DNA from: Firmicutes bacterium HGW-Firmicutes-10
Lineage (GTDB): Bacteria > Bacillota_I > Bacilli_A > Erysipelotrichales > Erysipelotrichaceae
Length of the DNA stretch: 24,603 bases
NCBI GenBank assembly: GCA_002841605.1
Contig: PHAF01000008.1
Location: 1 to 24,603, forward strand
Direction: 5' to 3'
In this document: piece after piece, positions 6,960 through 16,056 of the stretch
Position numbering within the stretch: position 1 is the first letter of the stretch
Layout of the letters: every line of letters begins with the position of its first letter
The notes under the pieces: model-generated
Databases searched by the model: none
What the model was told of the DNA's origin: nothing
Seen by the model: the letters and a program-made list of their open reading frames with translations, nothing else
Made by a program: the position numbers and the translations under genes

Positions 6960-9791
6960 ATGAAACAAGATGTCATTCATATCAAAGGGGCAAGGGTCAA
7001 TAATTTAAAAAATATCGATCTGGACATCCCTCGAAATAAATTGGTCATTATGACCGGTCTTTCAGGATCCGGTAAAACATCGTTGGCATTTGACACGATT
7101 TATGCGGAAGGCCAACGAAGATATGTTGAATCACTGAGTGCATACGCACGTCAGTTTTTAGGCAATACCGAAAAACCGGATGTCGATTTGATCGAAGGTT
7201 TATCGCCTGCAATTTCCATCGACCAGAAAACTACAAGCAACAACCCGCGTTCGACCGTAGGTACCGTAACTGAGATATATGATTACCTGCGCTTACTTTA
7301 TGCCAGGATCGGAACGCCTTACTGTCCGACACATCACACGCCGATTCAATCCCAGACCATCAAGCAAATGATGGAGCGGATTTCCCAGCTGCCCGATCAG
7401 TCACGGATTCAAATTCTTGCTCCGGTATTGCGTCAGCAAAAAGGGACTCACAAAGAACTTTTTGAGAAACTGTTAAAAGAAGGTTTTGTCAGAGTGCGAG
7501 TCAACGGCGAAGTGTATATGCTTGAGGATGAAATCGTTTTAGAAAAAAATAAAAAGCATGATATCGACGTTCTGGTCGATCGAATCATCAAATCAGAAGA
7601 AAATAAGACACGCTTACATGATTCACTGGAAACAGCATTGCGTTTGGCAGATGGATTGGCTATCGTTTCAAATGCCGATCAAGAGCTGCTGTTTTCACAG
7701 CGCTATGCCTGTATGAAATGCGGGTTTGTCGTTGCCCGGCTTGAACCCCGTTTGTTCTCGTTCAACTCACCTTTAGGAGCTTGCGAAACTTGCAAAGGGT
7801 TGGGAGTCACTCAGAAAGTCGATGTCGACTATCTGATTCCCGATAAAAATAAGAGCATCCGTCAAGGCGGAATTGCATACTATAAAAACATCGTTGACAG
7901 TGAGAATCTGGAATGGCAAGTGTTTAAAACACTGTGCGATCACTACCAGATCGATATTCGCAAACCCATCAAAAATCTGACAGAAAAAGAGTTGTCGATC
8001 GTTCTTTATGGATCCAAAGAACCAATTTCGTACAGTATCTCCTCACGATCTGGAAACACTTTCTCCAGAAATGACTATATTGAAGGTGTTGCGTCATTGA
8101 TTGAACGTCGCTTTATGGAAACGACGTCACAAATGTCAAGAGAATGGTATGCAAGCTTCATGTCTGAATCAACCTGCGAAACATGCAACGGACGCCGTTT
8201 GAACGAGATGGCATTGTGTGTTAAAGTAGGAATCAAAAACATCAACGAGTGGACACAAATGTCCGTTAAAAATGCTTTACTCTACATCAACCAGTTGGAA
8301 CTGGGTCCGATGCAAGTCGAAATATCCCGGTTGGTTCTTAAAGAGATTCGGGAACGCTTAGAGTTTTTAAAAGATGTCGGACTTGAATATCTGACATTGG
8401 ACCGCATTGCCGGAAGTTTGTCCGGTGGAGAGGCTCAGCGAATCCGCTTGGCTACTCAGATTGGATCACGACTGACCGGAGTTCTATACGTTCTGGATGA
8501 ACCATCGATCGGACTACATCAGCGAGACAATGCCAAACTGATCCGCACACTTAAGAATATGCGTGATTTAGGCAACTCACTAATCGTTGTCGAGCACGAT
8601 GAAGAAACGATGATGGAATCTGACTGGATTGTTGACATTGGTCCGGGAGCCGGTGAGCATGGCGGAGAAGTCATTGCCAATGGGACACCGGAAGAAGTCA
8701 AAAACAATCCGAACTCTATTACCGGACAATATCTCTCTGGGAAAATGTTTATACCTACCCCTTCCGTCCGCAGCAAAGGCAATGGTCAAAAGTTGAAAGT
8801 CATCGGAGCCAAAGAAAATAACTTGAAAAATGTGACTGTTGAGTTTCCGCTCAATTCGTTTATCGCTGTGACAGGCGTCAGCGGCAGCGGAAAATCCTCC
8901 TTGGTCAACGAAGTTCTATGTAAAACACTTCAACATCATTTAGGCAGAGCTAAAGTTAAACCGGGTGCTGTCGATAAAGTATTGGGGTTGGAATTTATCG
9001 ATAAAGTCATTGAAATCGACCAAGATCCGATTGGACGCACACCGCGATCCAATCCGGTTACCTACACGGGGATATTCGATGATATACGCGATTTGTTCGC
9101 ATTGACTCCGGAAGCCAAAGTCCGGGGATATGATAAAGGACGATTCTCTTTCAATGTCCGTGGCGGACGTTGCGAACTGTGTCAGGGAGATGGGGTCAAA
9201 CGTATTTCCATGCACTTTTTACCGGATGTTTTTGTTCCGTGTGAAGAATGTGAAGGCAAGCGATATAATGAAGAAACATTGCAAGTTACTTATAAAGGTA
9301 AGAATATCTACGAGATATTGGAAATGAGTGTGGAAGATGCTATAGAATTCTTCACCAATGTGCATAAAATAAAACATCGTTTACAAACATTGATGGATGT
9401 CGGGTTGGGGTATATCAAGCTTGGACAACCGGCAACGACCCTTTCAGGAGGAGAAGCACAGCGCGTAAAGCTTGCCAGCGAACTTCAACGGCGTGCGACG
9501 GGTAAGACGGTCTTTATTCTTGATGAACCAACGACCGGACTTCACAGCCACGATGTAGCCAAATTGCTCAAAGTATTGCAGAGAATCGTCGAAAATGGTG
9601 ATACAGTCATTGTTATTGAGCATAATCTTGATATTATTAAGTCAGCAGATGTTATTATAGACATCGGACCCGAAGGCGGCGATGATGGCGGAATGATCTT
9701 ATGCACTGGAACACCGGAGCAGATCGCCAACCATCCAAGCAGTTATACCGGGCAATATCTTAAGAAATTATTCCATAAAAAGGAGGGGTGA
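6960..9791 (+). CDS. uvrA: Excinuclease ABC subunit A
   Basis: Damage-sensing ABC ATPase of nucleotide excision repair, acting as a dimer that hands UvrB to lesions. The 943 residues are full length. Two ATP-binding cassettes are seen: Walker A GLSGSGKTS near residue 35 and GVSGSGKSS near residue 640, with signature motifs LSGGEAQRIRLA and LSGGEAQRVKLA. Zinc modules are intact: CMKCG...CETCKG, CETCNG, and GGRCELCQGDG...CEECEGKRY. The start is supported by GAGGTGA at 6946-6952. The stop is followed immediately by the hprK ribosome site: AGGAGG lies within the last uvrA codons, so uvrA and hprK are likely co-transcribed. Confidence 0.97.
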   Translation: MKQDVIHIKGARVNNLKNIDLDIPRNKLVIMTGLSGSGKTSLAFDTIYAEGQRRYVESLSAYARQFLGNTEKPDVDLIEGLSPAISIDQKTTSNNPRSTVGTVTEIYDYLRLLYARIGTPYCPTHHTPIQSQTIKQMMERISQLPDQSRIQILAPVLRQQKGTHKELFEKLLKEGFVRVRVNGEVYMLEDEIVLEKNKKHDIDVLVDRIIKSEENKTRLHDSLETALRLADGLAIVSNADQELLFSQRYACMKCGFVVARLEPRLFSFNSPLGACETCKGLGVTQKVDVDYLIPDKNKSIRQGGIAYYKNIVDSENLEWQVFKTLCDHYQIDIRKPIKNLTEKELSIVLYGSKEPISYSISSRSGNTFSRNDYIEGVASLIERRFMETTSQMSREWYASFMSESTCETCNGRRLNEMALCVKVGIKNINEWTQMSVKNALLYINQLELGPMQVEISRLVLKEIRERLEFLKDVGLEYLTLDRIAGSLSGGEAQRIRLATQIGSRLTGVLYVLDEPSIGLHQRDNAKLIRTLKNMRDLGNSLIVVEHDEETMMESDWIVDIGPGAGEHGGEVIANGTPEEVKNNPNSITGQYLSGKMFIPTPSVRSKGNGQKLKVIGAKENNLKNVTVEFPLNSFIAVTGVSGSGKSSLVNEVLCKTLQHHLGRAKVKPGAVDKVLGLEFIDKVIEIDQDPIGRTPRSNPVTYTGIFDDIRDLFALTPEAKVRGYDKGRFSFNVRGGRCELCQGDGVKRISMHFLPDVFVPCEECEGKRYNEETLQVTYKGKNIYEILEMSVEDAIEFFTNVHKIKHRLQTLMDVGLGYIKLGQPATTLSGGEAQRVKLASELQRRATGKTVFILDEPTTGLHSHDVAKLLKVLQRIVENGDTVIVIEHNLDIIKSADVIIDIGPEGGDDGGMILCTGTPEQIANHPSSYTGQYLKKLFHKKEG

Positions 9792-9793
9792 AC

Positions 9794-10744
9794 GTGAGTT
9801 TCGAGTCAAAATGCACCATGCGGGAAGTGAAGAACTACTTCCAGTTTGATCAGATTACCGGAAATGATGAATCATTAGACCGTTGGGTCGTCGTCCCGGA
9901 TCTTAACCGTCCCGGATTGGAACTGGCCGGATTTTTTGAACATACCGAGCCACGGCGAATCATTATCATGGGCGACAAAGAAATGGCTTATATTGATACC
10001 ATCTCCGAAGAACAGCAACGCTATGTGTTTGACCGTCTGACTGATGGGTGGACACCTGCCATAATCTTAGCGCGAGATTATGCATGCCCGCCGGTTCTAA
10101 AAGAAATTGCAGCATACAAAAACTTTCCGATATTTGCGTCGGATCAAAAGACTTACCGGTTAATGGTTGATATCATCGGTTTTCTTGATGAGCACTTATC
10201 CCCGACAGATAATATTCACGGTGTGTTGATCAGTGTTTTTGGTAAAGGGGTATTGATCACGGGAGAAAGCGGAATGGGAAAATCAGAAACAGCTCTAGAA
10301 CTCATACGCAAGGGACATGTATTGGTGTCGGATGACAGAGTCGATATTCGCCGAGTGCATAACACGGTCATCGGCTATGCTCCTGAACTGCTTAAGGGAT
10401 TACTTGAGTTACGTGGGATCGGAATCATCGATGTCGCAAAAATGTTTGGTGCTTCCGCAATGCTGGATAGTGCCCGCATCGACTTTGTGGTATATCTTGA
10501 AAAGTGGGATGACTCCAAAGACTATAAGCGAGTAGGTATTGAAACCAACAAAGTTATGACGATGTTGGAAGTCGATGTGCCGCAATTGTTGTTTCCTGTG
10601 AAAGAAGGCCGGAATCTGGCGATATTGATTGAGGCGGCCGTCACAGATTTCACACTAAAAGACAAAGGATTTGATGCCGGTAGTGATTTTGACCGGCGTG
10701 TATTTGAATATATTGAACGTCAAAATAAAATAAACAGAGGATAA
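9794..10744 (+). CDS. hprK: HPr kinase/phosphorylase
   Basis: Bifunctional enzyme that phosphorylates HPr (and Crh where present) on Ser46 when glycolytic intermediates are high and removes it by phosphorolysis, producing pyrophosphate; P-Ser-HPr is the CcpA co-repressor. The 316 residues match the family (about 310-320). The C-terminal catalytic domain has P-loop GESGMGKS (157-164), the conserved His in DNIHGVLI before it, and the signature ELRGIGIIDV. The GTG at 9794 is chosen because AGGAGG (9781-9786) lies seven bases upstream; an in-frame GTG at 9788 would sit on top of that site. It lies two bases after uvrA and 11 bases before the lgt-ppaX fusion, in the same order as the Bacillus hprK-lgt-ppaX operon. 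Confidence 0.96.
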   Translation: MSFESKCTMREVKNYFQFDQITGNDESLDRWVVVPDLNRPGLELAGFFEHTEPRRIIIMGDKEMAYIDTISEEQQRYVFDRLTDGWTPAIILARDYACPPVLKEIAAYKNFPIFASDQKTYRLMVDIIGFLDEHLSPTDNIHGVLISVFGKGVLITGESGMGKSETALELIRKGHVLVSDDRVDIRRVHNTVIGYAPELLKGLLELRGIGIIDVAKMFGASAMLDSARIDFVVYLEKWDDSKDYKRVGIETNKVMTMLEVDVPQLLFPVKEGRNLAILIEAAVTDFTLKDKGFDAGSDFDRRVFEYIERQNKINRG

Positions 10745-10755
10745 ACGGAGGGTTT

Positions 10756-12210
10756 ATGAAATTTTTTCCTGATTTACAAACATTTATGGATATCGGGCCA
10801 ATATCCATAAAGTGGTATGCCGTGCTGATCTTAGCCGGTGCTTATTTGGCTTACTATCTGAGTTATCGTAACTTAAAGAAAATGGGTTACAAAGCCGATT
10901 TGACGGATGATTTGTTTTTTGGCGCTTTACTTAGCGGTGTCATCGGTGCCCGTCTGTGGTTTGTGCTTTTCTTCGATTTGAACTACTATTTGACCCGCCC
11001 ATTGGAAATTTTTATGACATGGCAAGGTGGACTAGCGATTCAAGGCGGCTTGTTTGGTGGTGTCTTGTTTGGTTTGTGGTTCGTTAAGCGTAAAAAGATT
11101 GATTTCATGCGTTTTGCGGATGCAATCGTTCCCAATGTCCTGGTCGCGCAGGCAATCGGCCGTTGGGGGAATTTTCTAAATCAAGAAGCGTATGGCCGCG
11201 TTGTTCAGGAATCCTTTTATAACGGTTGGCCTCAACTGATCAAAAATCAAATGTTTATTGCCGGTCAATTTCGCGAACCGACATTTTTGTACGAAAGCGT
11301 CGCAAACATCGTCGGCTTTCTGTTGATTGTTGTCGTACTCAAAAACTTCTCTAAACCAAAACGAGGCGATATGGTATATGCCTATCTGATGTGGTATGGT
11401 GTTACTCGTTTCTTTATCGAAGGTCTACGGGCAGACAGTCTGATGTTTATGGGACTGCGCTCAGCCCAGCTTGTATCTATTGCCTTCATCGTCGTTGGGG
11501 TGTTGGGTACTTTGGGATTATTCAGAAAACTACTTAAAAAGGAAAAACCCGTCATTCTGTTTGACTTTGATGGAACGCTGATGGATACTGAACCGGCGAT
11601 CATCGAAAGTTTCAAACAAGTGTTCAAAAAATATGCTCCGGATATGAATATTACCCGGGAAATGGAATTATCGTTCTTAGGTCCGACGTTATGGGAGACT
11701 TTCAAAAAGTACTTGCCTGAAGAGGATGCGGATAAACTTGTAGAGGAATATCGCACCATAAATTTTGAGATGCATAAGACTCATGTAAAGCCGATTGAGG
11801 GAGCTAAAGAACTTTTGATCGGTCTAAAAGAGCAAGGCTATATGATCGGCATCGTTTCGAGTAAATTGACAGATGCCATTGATTTGGGATTGAATATGTT
11901 TGAGATGAAAGACTATTTTGATGTCGTTATCGGTTTAGAACAGGTCAAAAAACACAAACCTGATCCGGAAGGTTTATTTGAGGCATGCAAGAAACTGAAT
12001 ATCGGTCATGATTCAGCTATTTATATCGGGGATACCCAAGGGGATGTTTTAGCGGGGATCAATGCCGGTATGTATACTATTGCTTTTGCGGCTGATCAAG
12101 AGCGAAAAGAAATGTTGGAAAAATTAAAACCTACACGATTGATTTCGTCACTAAAAGAAATCAATGATGTGTTGAAGGAGGATGTCGAATGGACGTACAG
12201 TACGATGTAA
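10756..12210 (+). CDS. lgt: Fusion of prolipoprotein diacylglyceryl transferase (Lgt) and PpaX-like HAD phosphatase
   Basis: A single open frame of 484 residues carries two complete enzymes. Residues 1 to about 265 are Lgt, the polytopic membrane enzyme that moves diacylglycerol from phosphatidylglycerol to the lipobox Cys of preprolipoproteins: IGRWGNFLNQEAYGR holds R136 and N139, and RFFIEGLRADSL holds R225, equivalents of E. coli R143, N146 and R239. The motif usually read as GG-x-x-x-HGG has Gln (Q96) in place of His. Residues about 267-484 are a HAD hydrolase: DFDGTLMDTE (D270, D272), GIVSSKL (motif II), the Lys of KHKPDP (motif III) and YIGDTQGD (motif IV). In Bacillus the separate ppaX gene lies in the same operon and hydrolyses the pyrophosphate made by HprK, so a PpaX role is inferred. 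GGAGGG precedes the ATG. The 3' end overlaps trxB by 22 bases. No frameshift or stop is seen at the junction. Confidence 0.92.
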   Translation: MKFFPDLQTFMDIGPISIKWYAVLILAGAYLAYYLSYRNLKKMGYKADLTDDLFFGALLSGVIGARLWFVLFFDLNYYLTRPLEIFMTWQGGLAIQGGLFGGVLFGLWFVKRKKIDFMRFADAIVPNVLVAQAIGRWGNFLNQEAYGRVVQESFYNGWPQLIKNQMFIAGQFREPTFLYESVANIVGFLLIVVVLKNFSKPKRGDMVYAYLMWYGVTRFFIEGLRADSLMFMGLRSAQLVSIAFIVVGVLGTLGLFRKLLKKEKPVILFDFDGTLMDTEPAIIESFKQVFKKYAPDMNITREMELSFLGPTLWETFKKYLPEEDADKLVEEYRTINFEMHKTHVKPIEGAKELLIGLKEQGYMIGIVSSKLTDAIDLGLNMFEMKDYFDVVIGLEQVKKHKPDPEGLFEACKKLNIGHDSAIYIGDTQGDVLAGINAGMYTIAFAADQERKEMLEKLKPTRLISSLKEINDVLKEDVEWTYSTM

Positions 12211-13118
12211 TCATCATTGGTGCAGGACCTGCCGGGATGACGGCAGCCGTCTATGCTTCACGTGCCGGATTGAAAGCAATGATGCTAGAACCGGAAGCCC
12301 CAGGCGGGAAACTGGTAAAAACTTTTGAAATCAGTAATTGGCCGGGTATGAAAACGGTAGCCGGTGTGGATTTAGCCATGCAAATGTTTGAACATTCGAC
12401 CGAGTATGGTTGTGAATATAATTATGGCCGGGTCATGCGTGTCGAAGTTGACGGTAATATCCGCAAGGTCATCTGTGATGATGGCAATGTTTATACAGCA
12501 CATGCGATCATTCTTGCGACCGGAACCGTGGAAAAGAAATTGGGATTGGAAAATGAAGAGCGTTTGACGGGTCGTGGAATCTCGTATTGTGCGGTGTGTG
12601 ACGGAGCCTTTTATAAAGAGAAAGTCGTCACGGTCATCGGCGGTGGTAACTCGGCTTTAGAAGAAGCCCTGTATTTAACGCAGTTTGCATCCCATGTACG
12701 AATCGTAATCCGTCGTGATGTTTTCCGTGCGGAACCTCATATTCAGGATTTGGTCAACAAACACCCGAAAATAGAAGTCATCACCAAAAGCATTCCGGCT
12801 GCATACGTAGAAGAGAACGGGAAGATTTCAGGTATTGTTTTGACAAACGTGGATACAAAAGAGAAGAAGACATATCCGACATCCGCAGTTTTCCCATATA
12901 TCGGCTCTACTCCGGCAACACAGGCAGTCGCTCATTTGAACGTGACTGATCCGGAGGGATATCTGATCGTCAACGAAAAAATGGAAACGACGGTTCCCGG
13001 TGTTTACGGTGCCGGAGATGTTTGTTCAAAGAACTTACGCCAAATCGTTACGGCTGTGGGTGATGGAGCAGTTGCTGCTCAAATGATTTTCCATTATATT
13101 CAGGAATTGAACCACTAA
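12189..13118 (+). CDS. trxB: Thioredoxin-disulfide reductase
   Basis: FAD- and NADPH-dependent flavoenzyme that reduces thioredoxin. The 309 residues are full length. Visible: FAD-binding GAGPAG near the N-terminus, redox-active pair C134/C137 in SYCAVCDG (family consensus is more often CATC), NADPH-binding GGGNSALEEALYL, and C-terminal GAGDVC with the FAD-contacting segment. Start ATG 12189 lies inside the end of the lgt-ppaX fusion and has AAGGAGG at 12175-12181, so translation is coupled within the operon. It is followed by a 47-bp gap holding the rapZ promoter. Confidence 0.96.
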   Translation: MDVQYDVIIIGAGPAGMTAAVYASRAGLKAMMLEPEAPGGKLVKTFEISNWPGMKTVAGVDLAMQMFEHSTEYGCEYNYGRVMRVEVDGNIRKVICDDGNVYTAHAIILATGTVEKKLGLENEERLTGRGISYCAVCDGAFYKEKVVTVIGGGNSALEEALYLTQFASHVRIVIRRDVFRAEPHIQDLVNKHPKIEVITKSIPAAYVEENGKISGIVLTNVDTKEKKTYPTSAVFPYIGSTPATQAVAHLNVTDPEGYLIVNEKMETTVPGVYGAGDVCSKNLRQIVTAVGDGAVAAQMIFHYIQELNH

Positions 13119-13140
13119 TTTTAAAAAGTAACTTGGTTTC

Positions 13141-13149
13141 TGATACAAT
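13141..13149 (+). promoter_or_regulatory. Extended -10 promoter of rapZ-yvcK-whiA
   Basis: TGA-TACAAT forms an extended -10 element 17 bp before the rapZ start; no recognisable -35 hexamer is present. The transcript would begin only a few bases before the GAGGT ribosome site (13156-13160). Confidence 0.45.
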
Positions 13150-13165
13150 ATATCTGAGGTATCCT

Positions 13166-14023
13166 ATGAAAAATAAACGAGTCATCTTGGTCACAGGTAT
13201 GTCCGGCGCAGGCAAAACATCGGCTATGGGCATATTGGAAGATATGGGTTATCACGCCATTGACCAATATCCGCCCCAGCTCATCGGACCGTTATTGAAA
13301 CTCATTAACAAAGGAGATGATCCGCGATTGGATTATCTGGCCTTGGCAACAAGTGCCATGGACTTTCCTTTGTTTTTGATGCGTTTTGAAAATATCGACT
13401 CGGATGTCCGGGTATTATTTTTAGAAGCTTCCGATGAAGAATTGCTCTTACGGTATAAATTTACCAGAAGAACGCACCCGATGCTGATTTCGAATATGGC
13501 CAGCACACTTGAAGAGGCCATCCAAGTCGAACGTGAAATGTTCACTGCGATGAAGGAACGCGCTTATTACACGGTGGATACCACGTTTTTAAAGCACAAT
13601 GAGCTAAAACAAAAACTGGAAAAAGTGTTTTCATTTACGACTCAGCCAGTATTTACCATCAGTTTTATTTCCTTTGGATATAAAAACGGGGTACCGATGG
13701 ATGCTGACTTATTGTTTGATGTCCGTTTCTTAAAGAATCCGCACTGGGTTGAAGAGCTGCGCGGGTTAAGCGGTGATGATAAGGAAGTATATGACTATGT
13801 CATGGTCGAAGAGCAGACACAGATGTTCTTAAAAAAGCTGAAGGAATTTCTGGATTATGCGTTTGAAGAATATGTCAAAGAAGGGAAAAATCATTTTACC
13901 GTAGGTATTGGTTGTACGGGCGGACAGCATCGTTCGGTTGCGATTACGAACTGGCTTTATGAGCAGTATGAAGATAAGTACAAATGCTTCAAGAATCACA
14001 GGGACAAAAAGGATCGATTATAA
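13166..14023 (+). CDS. rapZ: RNase adapter / nucleotide-binding protein RapZ (YvcJ family)
   Basis: P-loop nucleotide-binding protein of 285 residues. In E. coli RapZ directs RNase E to the GlmZ small RNA to control glucosamine-6-phosphate synthase; in Bacillus YvcJ binds and hydrolyses nucleotides and affects competence, with an unclear molecular role. Seen here: Walker A GMSGAGKT (11-18), the conserved stretch around SFGYKNGVPMDADLLFDVRFLKNP, and the C-terminal GIGCTGGQHRSV. ATG 13166 is chosen over an upstream open start (13133) because GAGGT is five bases away and the promoter lies between them. Its TAA overlaps the yvcK ATG by one base. Confidence 0.93.
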   Translation: MKNKRVILVTGMSGAGKTSAMGILEDMGYHAIDQYPPQLIGPLLKLINKGDDPRLDYLALATSAMDFPLFLMRFENIDSDVRVLFLEASDEELLLRYKFTRRTHPMLISNMASTLEEAIQVEREMFTAMKERAYYTVDTTFLKHNELKQKLEKVFSFTTQPVFTISFISFGYKNGVPMDADLLFDVRFLKNPHWVEELRGLSGDDKEVYDYVMVEEQTQMFLKKLKEFLDYAFEEYVKEGKNHFTVGIGCTGGQHRSVAITNWLYEQYEDKYKCFKNHRDKKDRL

Positions 14024-14967
14024 TGAAGAAGAAGGTCGTCGTTATCGGTGGGGGCACCGGCCAGGCAACACTTTTAAGAGGTCTGAAACTACTGAATGAT
14101 ATTCATTTGACGGCTATCGTTACGGTTGCGGATGACGGAGGGTCAACCGGAAGGTTGCGCCGAGCTTTTCACATTCCTGCAATGGGAGATATTCGCAATG
14201 TCATGATTTCAATGGCGGAATCAGAAACGATGCTATCCAAACTCATGGAGTATCGATTCGAAGGTACGCCGGAAAATGAAATCTATGGCCATAATTTGGG
14301 CAATCTTATATTGACTGCATTAACCGATCGCAGCGGCAACTTTATGGAAGCTATAACGGCCATCTCCAAAGTTTTGAATGTTAAAGGCGATATAGTTCCT
14401 TCATCTTTGCAAGTAATCACATTGTTTGCGGAGATGGTGGATGGCACGATCGTACGCGGGGAGTCAAATATACCTAAAAACGGAAACCGGATCAATCGGG
14501 TCTTTTATCAGGAAAAAGTTAGGGCGTCCCGCCAAGCGATTGAAGCTATCAGATCAGCTGATTTGATCATCTACGGTGTCGGTAGTTTATATACAAGCAT
14601 ATGTCCAAATTTGATCATCGAAGATATTGCGCATGCTTTAAAGGTGACAAAAGCCAAGAAGATTTATGTGTGTAATGCAATGACTCAACCCGGGGAAACA
14701 GACTTTTATTCAATGGAAGAGCATGTGGATGCCATTGTCCGACATAGCGGGGTAAAAGTAGATTTGGTCATAAAAGCCAGTGACCTTTTACCACAGGATG
14801 TTGTTCAGCGATACAGAGAGTTGGGCAGTTTAATTGTCGATATGGTGGAAGATGAGCATTCGTATCCCGTCTTACAAAGCAATTTATTGGATTTTTCAAA
14901 TGGACTTGTCCGTCATGACCCGTTAAAAGTCAGGGATTTGATTGAGAGTATATTGGCGCAGGAGTGA
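14023..14967 (+). CDS. yvcK: YvcK/GlmR family UDP-sugar-binding regulator (gluconeogenesis factor)
   Basis: A 314-residue member of the CofD-like family. In Bacillus, GlmR (YvcK) binds UDP-GlcNAc, stimulates GlmS and is needed for growth and cell shape on gluconeogenic carbon sources. Visible: IGGGTGQATLLRGLK (8-22; most relatives have GGGTGLS), VADDGGSTGRLR (about 35-46), and a GVGSLYTSICPNLII segment. The start is the ATG in TAATG shared with the rapZ stop; an upstream open start at 13984 lies inside the rapZ coding end. It is followed four bases later by whiA, giving the conserved rapZ-yvcK-whiA trio. Confidence 0.94.
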   Translation: MKKKVVVIGGGTGQATLLRGLKLLNDIHLTAIVTVADDGGSTGRLRRAFHIPAMGDIRNVMISMAESETMLSKLMEYRFEGTPENEIYGHNLGNLILTALTDRSGNFMEAITAISKVLNVKGDIVPSSLQVITLFAEMVDGTIVRGESNIPKNGNRINRVFYQEKVRASRQAIEAIRSADLIIYGVGSLYTSICPNLIIEDIAHALKVTKAKKIYVCNAMTQPGETDFYSMEEHVDAIVRHSGVKVDLVIKASDLLPQDVVQRYRELGSLIVDMVEDEHSYPVLQSNLLDFSNGLVRHDPLKVRDLIESILAQE

Positions 14968-14971
14968 TACA

Positions 14972-15904
14972 ATGTCGTTTACAACGGAAATAAAGTCAGA
15001 AATATCGCAAAATGAATTAAAGACGTGCTGTACAAGAGCGCAACTTTCAGCGTTGATTCAACTCAATGCGACATTGGCCATTTCCAATCAATCCTATCAG
15101 TTACTCATTAAAACAGAAAATCCGACAACGGCTAAGCGTATCTGGATTTTACTGAAAGAGCGCTACAAAGTGACAAGTGAACTTTCGATTATTAAGAAGA
15201 TGAAACTTAAAAAGAATAATATCTACGTAATCAAGGTACTTTCGAAAGTGAAAGAAATCTTGGAAGATGTAGGTCTTTGGACTACGATGGGATTGTCCGA
15301 TCGGCCTACACGGTCGATCGTTGCAAAGGATTGTTGCGCAAGGGCTTATTTGGCCGGAGCTTTTTTGGCTTCCGGCAGCATAAATAATCCGACGAAAACG
15401 AATTATCACTGCGAGATAGCTACACATGATGAAAAACATGCAATCTTTATCAGTAAGCTGATGCATCGTTTTGAATTACCCGCGAAAGTTGTTCTCCGAA
15501 GGCAACAACAAGTCGTATATTTGAAAGCATCGGACAAAATTGCGGATTTTTTAAGAGCGACGGGTGCGATTGACGCATTGATGAAATTTGAGGATATCCG
15601 AATCCAACGTGATTTCCGGAATTCACTAACCAGACTAGATAATTGTGAAGTTGCAAATGAAGTGAAAACACTTCAAGCTGCTTCTAGACAAATCGAGGAT
15701 ATTATTAAGATACAAAAATCAGGCCGATTTGAATCATTGGAAGAAAAACTAAAAGAGGTCGCTTTGTTAAGAATCGATAATCCCGATGCCAGCCTAAATG
15801 AACTAAGTGATGTTTATGAAGAACAGACCGGTACGGTCATGAGCAAGTCGGGGATGAAGCATCGATTCAATAAACTTCATGAAATCGCATCTCGACTGAA
15901 ATAA
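14972..15904 (+). CDS. whiA: WhiA-family DNA-binding protein
   Basis: A 310-residue protein with an N-terminal domain of LAGLIDADG homing-endonuclease ancestry (AYLAGAFLASGSI near residue 125) and a C-terminal helix-turn-helix (SLNELSDVYEEQTG...KSGMKHRFNKL). WhiA controls sporulation-septation genes in Streptomyces, and in Bacillus it binds the chromosome and influences cell division and segregation. The start ATG follows GGAG by seven bases; a further-upstream start at 14942 overlaps yvcK and lacks family sequence. In Bacillus crh usually follows here; this window has a 152-bp AT-rich gap and an unrelated gene instead. Confidence 0.93.
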   Translation: MSFTTEIKSEISQNELKTCCTRAQLSALIQLNATLAISNQSYQLLIKTENPTTAKRIWILLKERYKVTSELSIIKKMKLKKNNIYVIKVLSKVKEILEDVGLWTTMGLSDRPTRSIVAKDCCARAYLAGAFLASGSINNPTKTNYHCEIATHDEKHAIFISKLMHRFELPAKVVLRRQQQVVYLKASDKIADFLRATGAIDALMKFEDIRIQRDFRNSLTRLDNCEVANEVKTLQAASRQIEDIIKIQKSGRFESLEEKLKEVALLRIDNPDASLNELSDVYEEQTGTVMSKSGMKHRFNKLHEIASRLK

Positions 15905-15988
15905 AACATCAATAATGAATTATTTATGCGAAAATCTACAAAATCAGAATATATTGTGTATTTTTTAGAATATTTATTGCAATCACGG

Positions 15989-16018
15989 TTTACTTTACGG
16001 GTATATATATTTTATAAT
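15989..16018 (+). promoter_or_regulatory. Promoter of the DUF2500-like gene
   Basis: TTTACT (15989-15994) and a perfect TATAAT (16013-16018) are separated by 18 bp within a strongly AT-rich gap after whiA. No rho-independent terminator for the whiA operon is evident in 15905-15988. Confidence 0.55.
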
Positions 16019-16056
16019 AAAATCACGTAGATGGGGACGTGTGTACGGGGGTACTT

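Noticed and set aside
11382..11759. Minus-strand 125-codon open frame opposite the Lgt-HAD junction
   Set aside because: No recognisable protein features; explained as a shadow of the fusion gene.
15911..15924. AATAAT-GA-ATTATT palindrome after whiA as a terminator
   Set aside because: All A-T stem with a two-base loop and no T-run; unlikely to terminate transcription.
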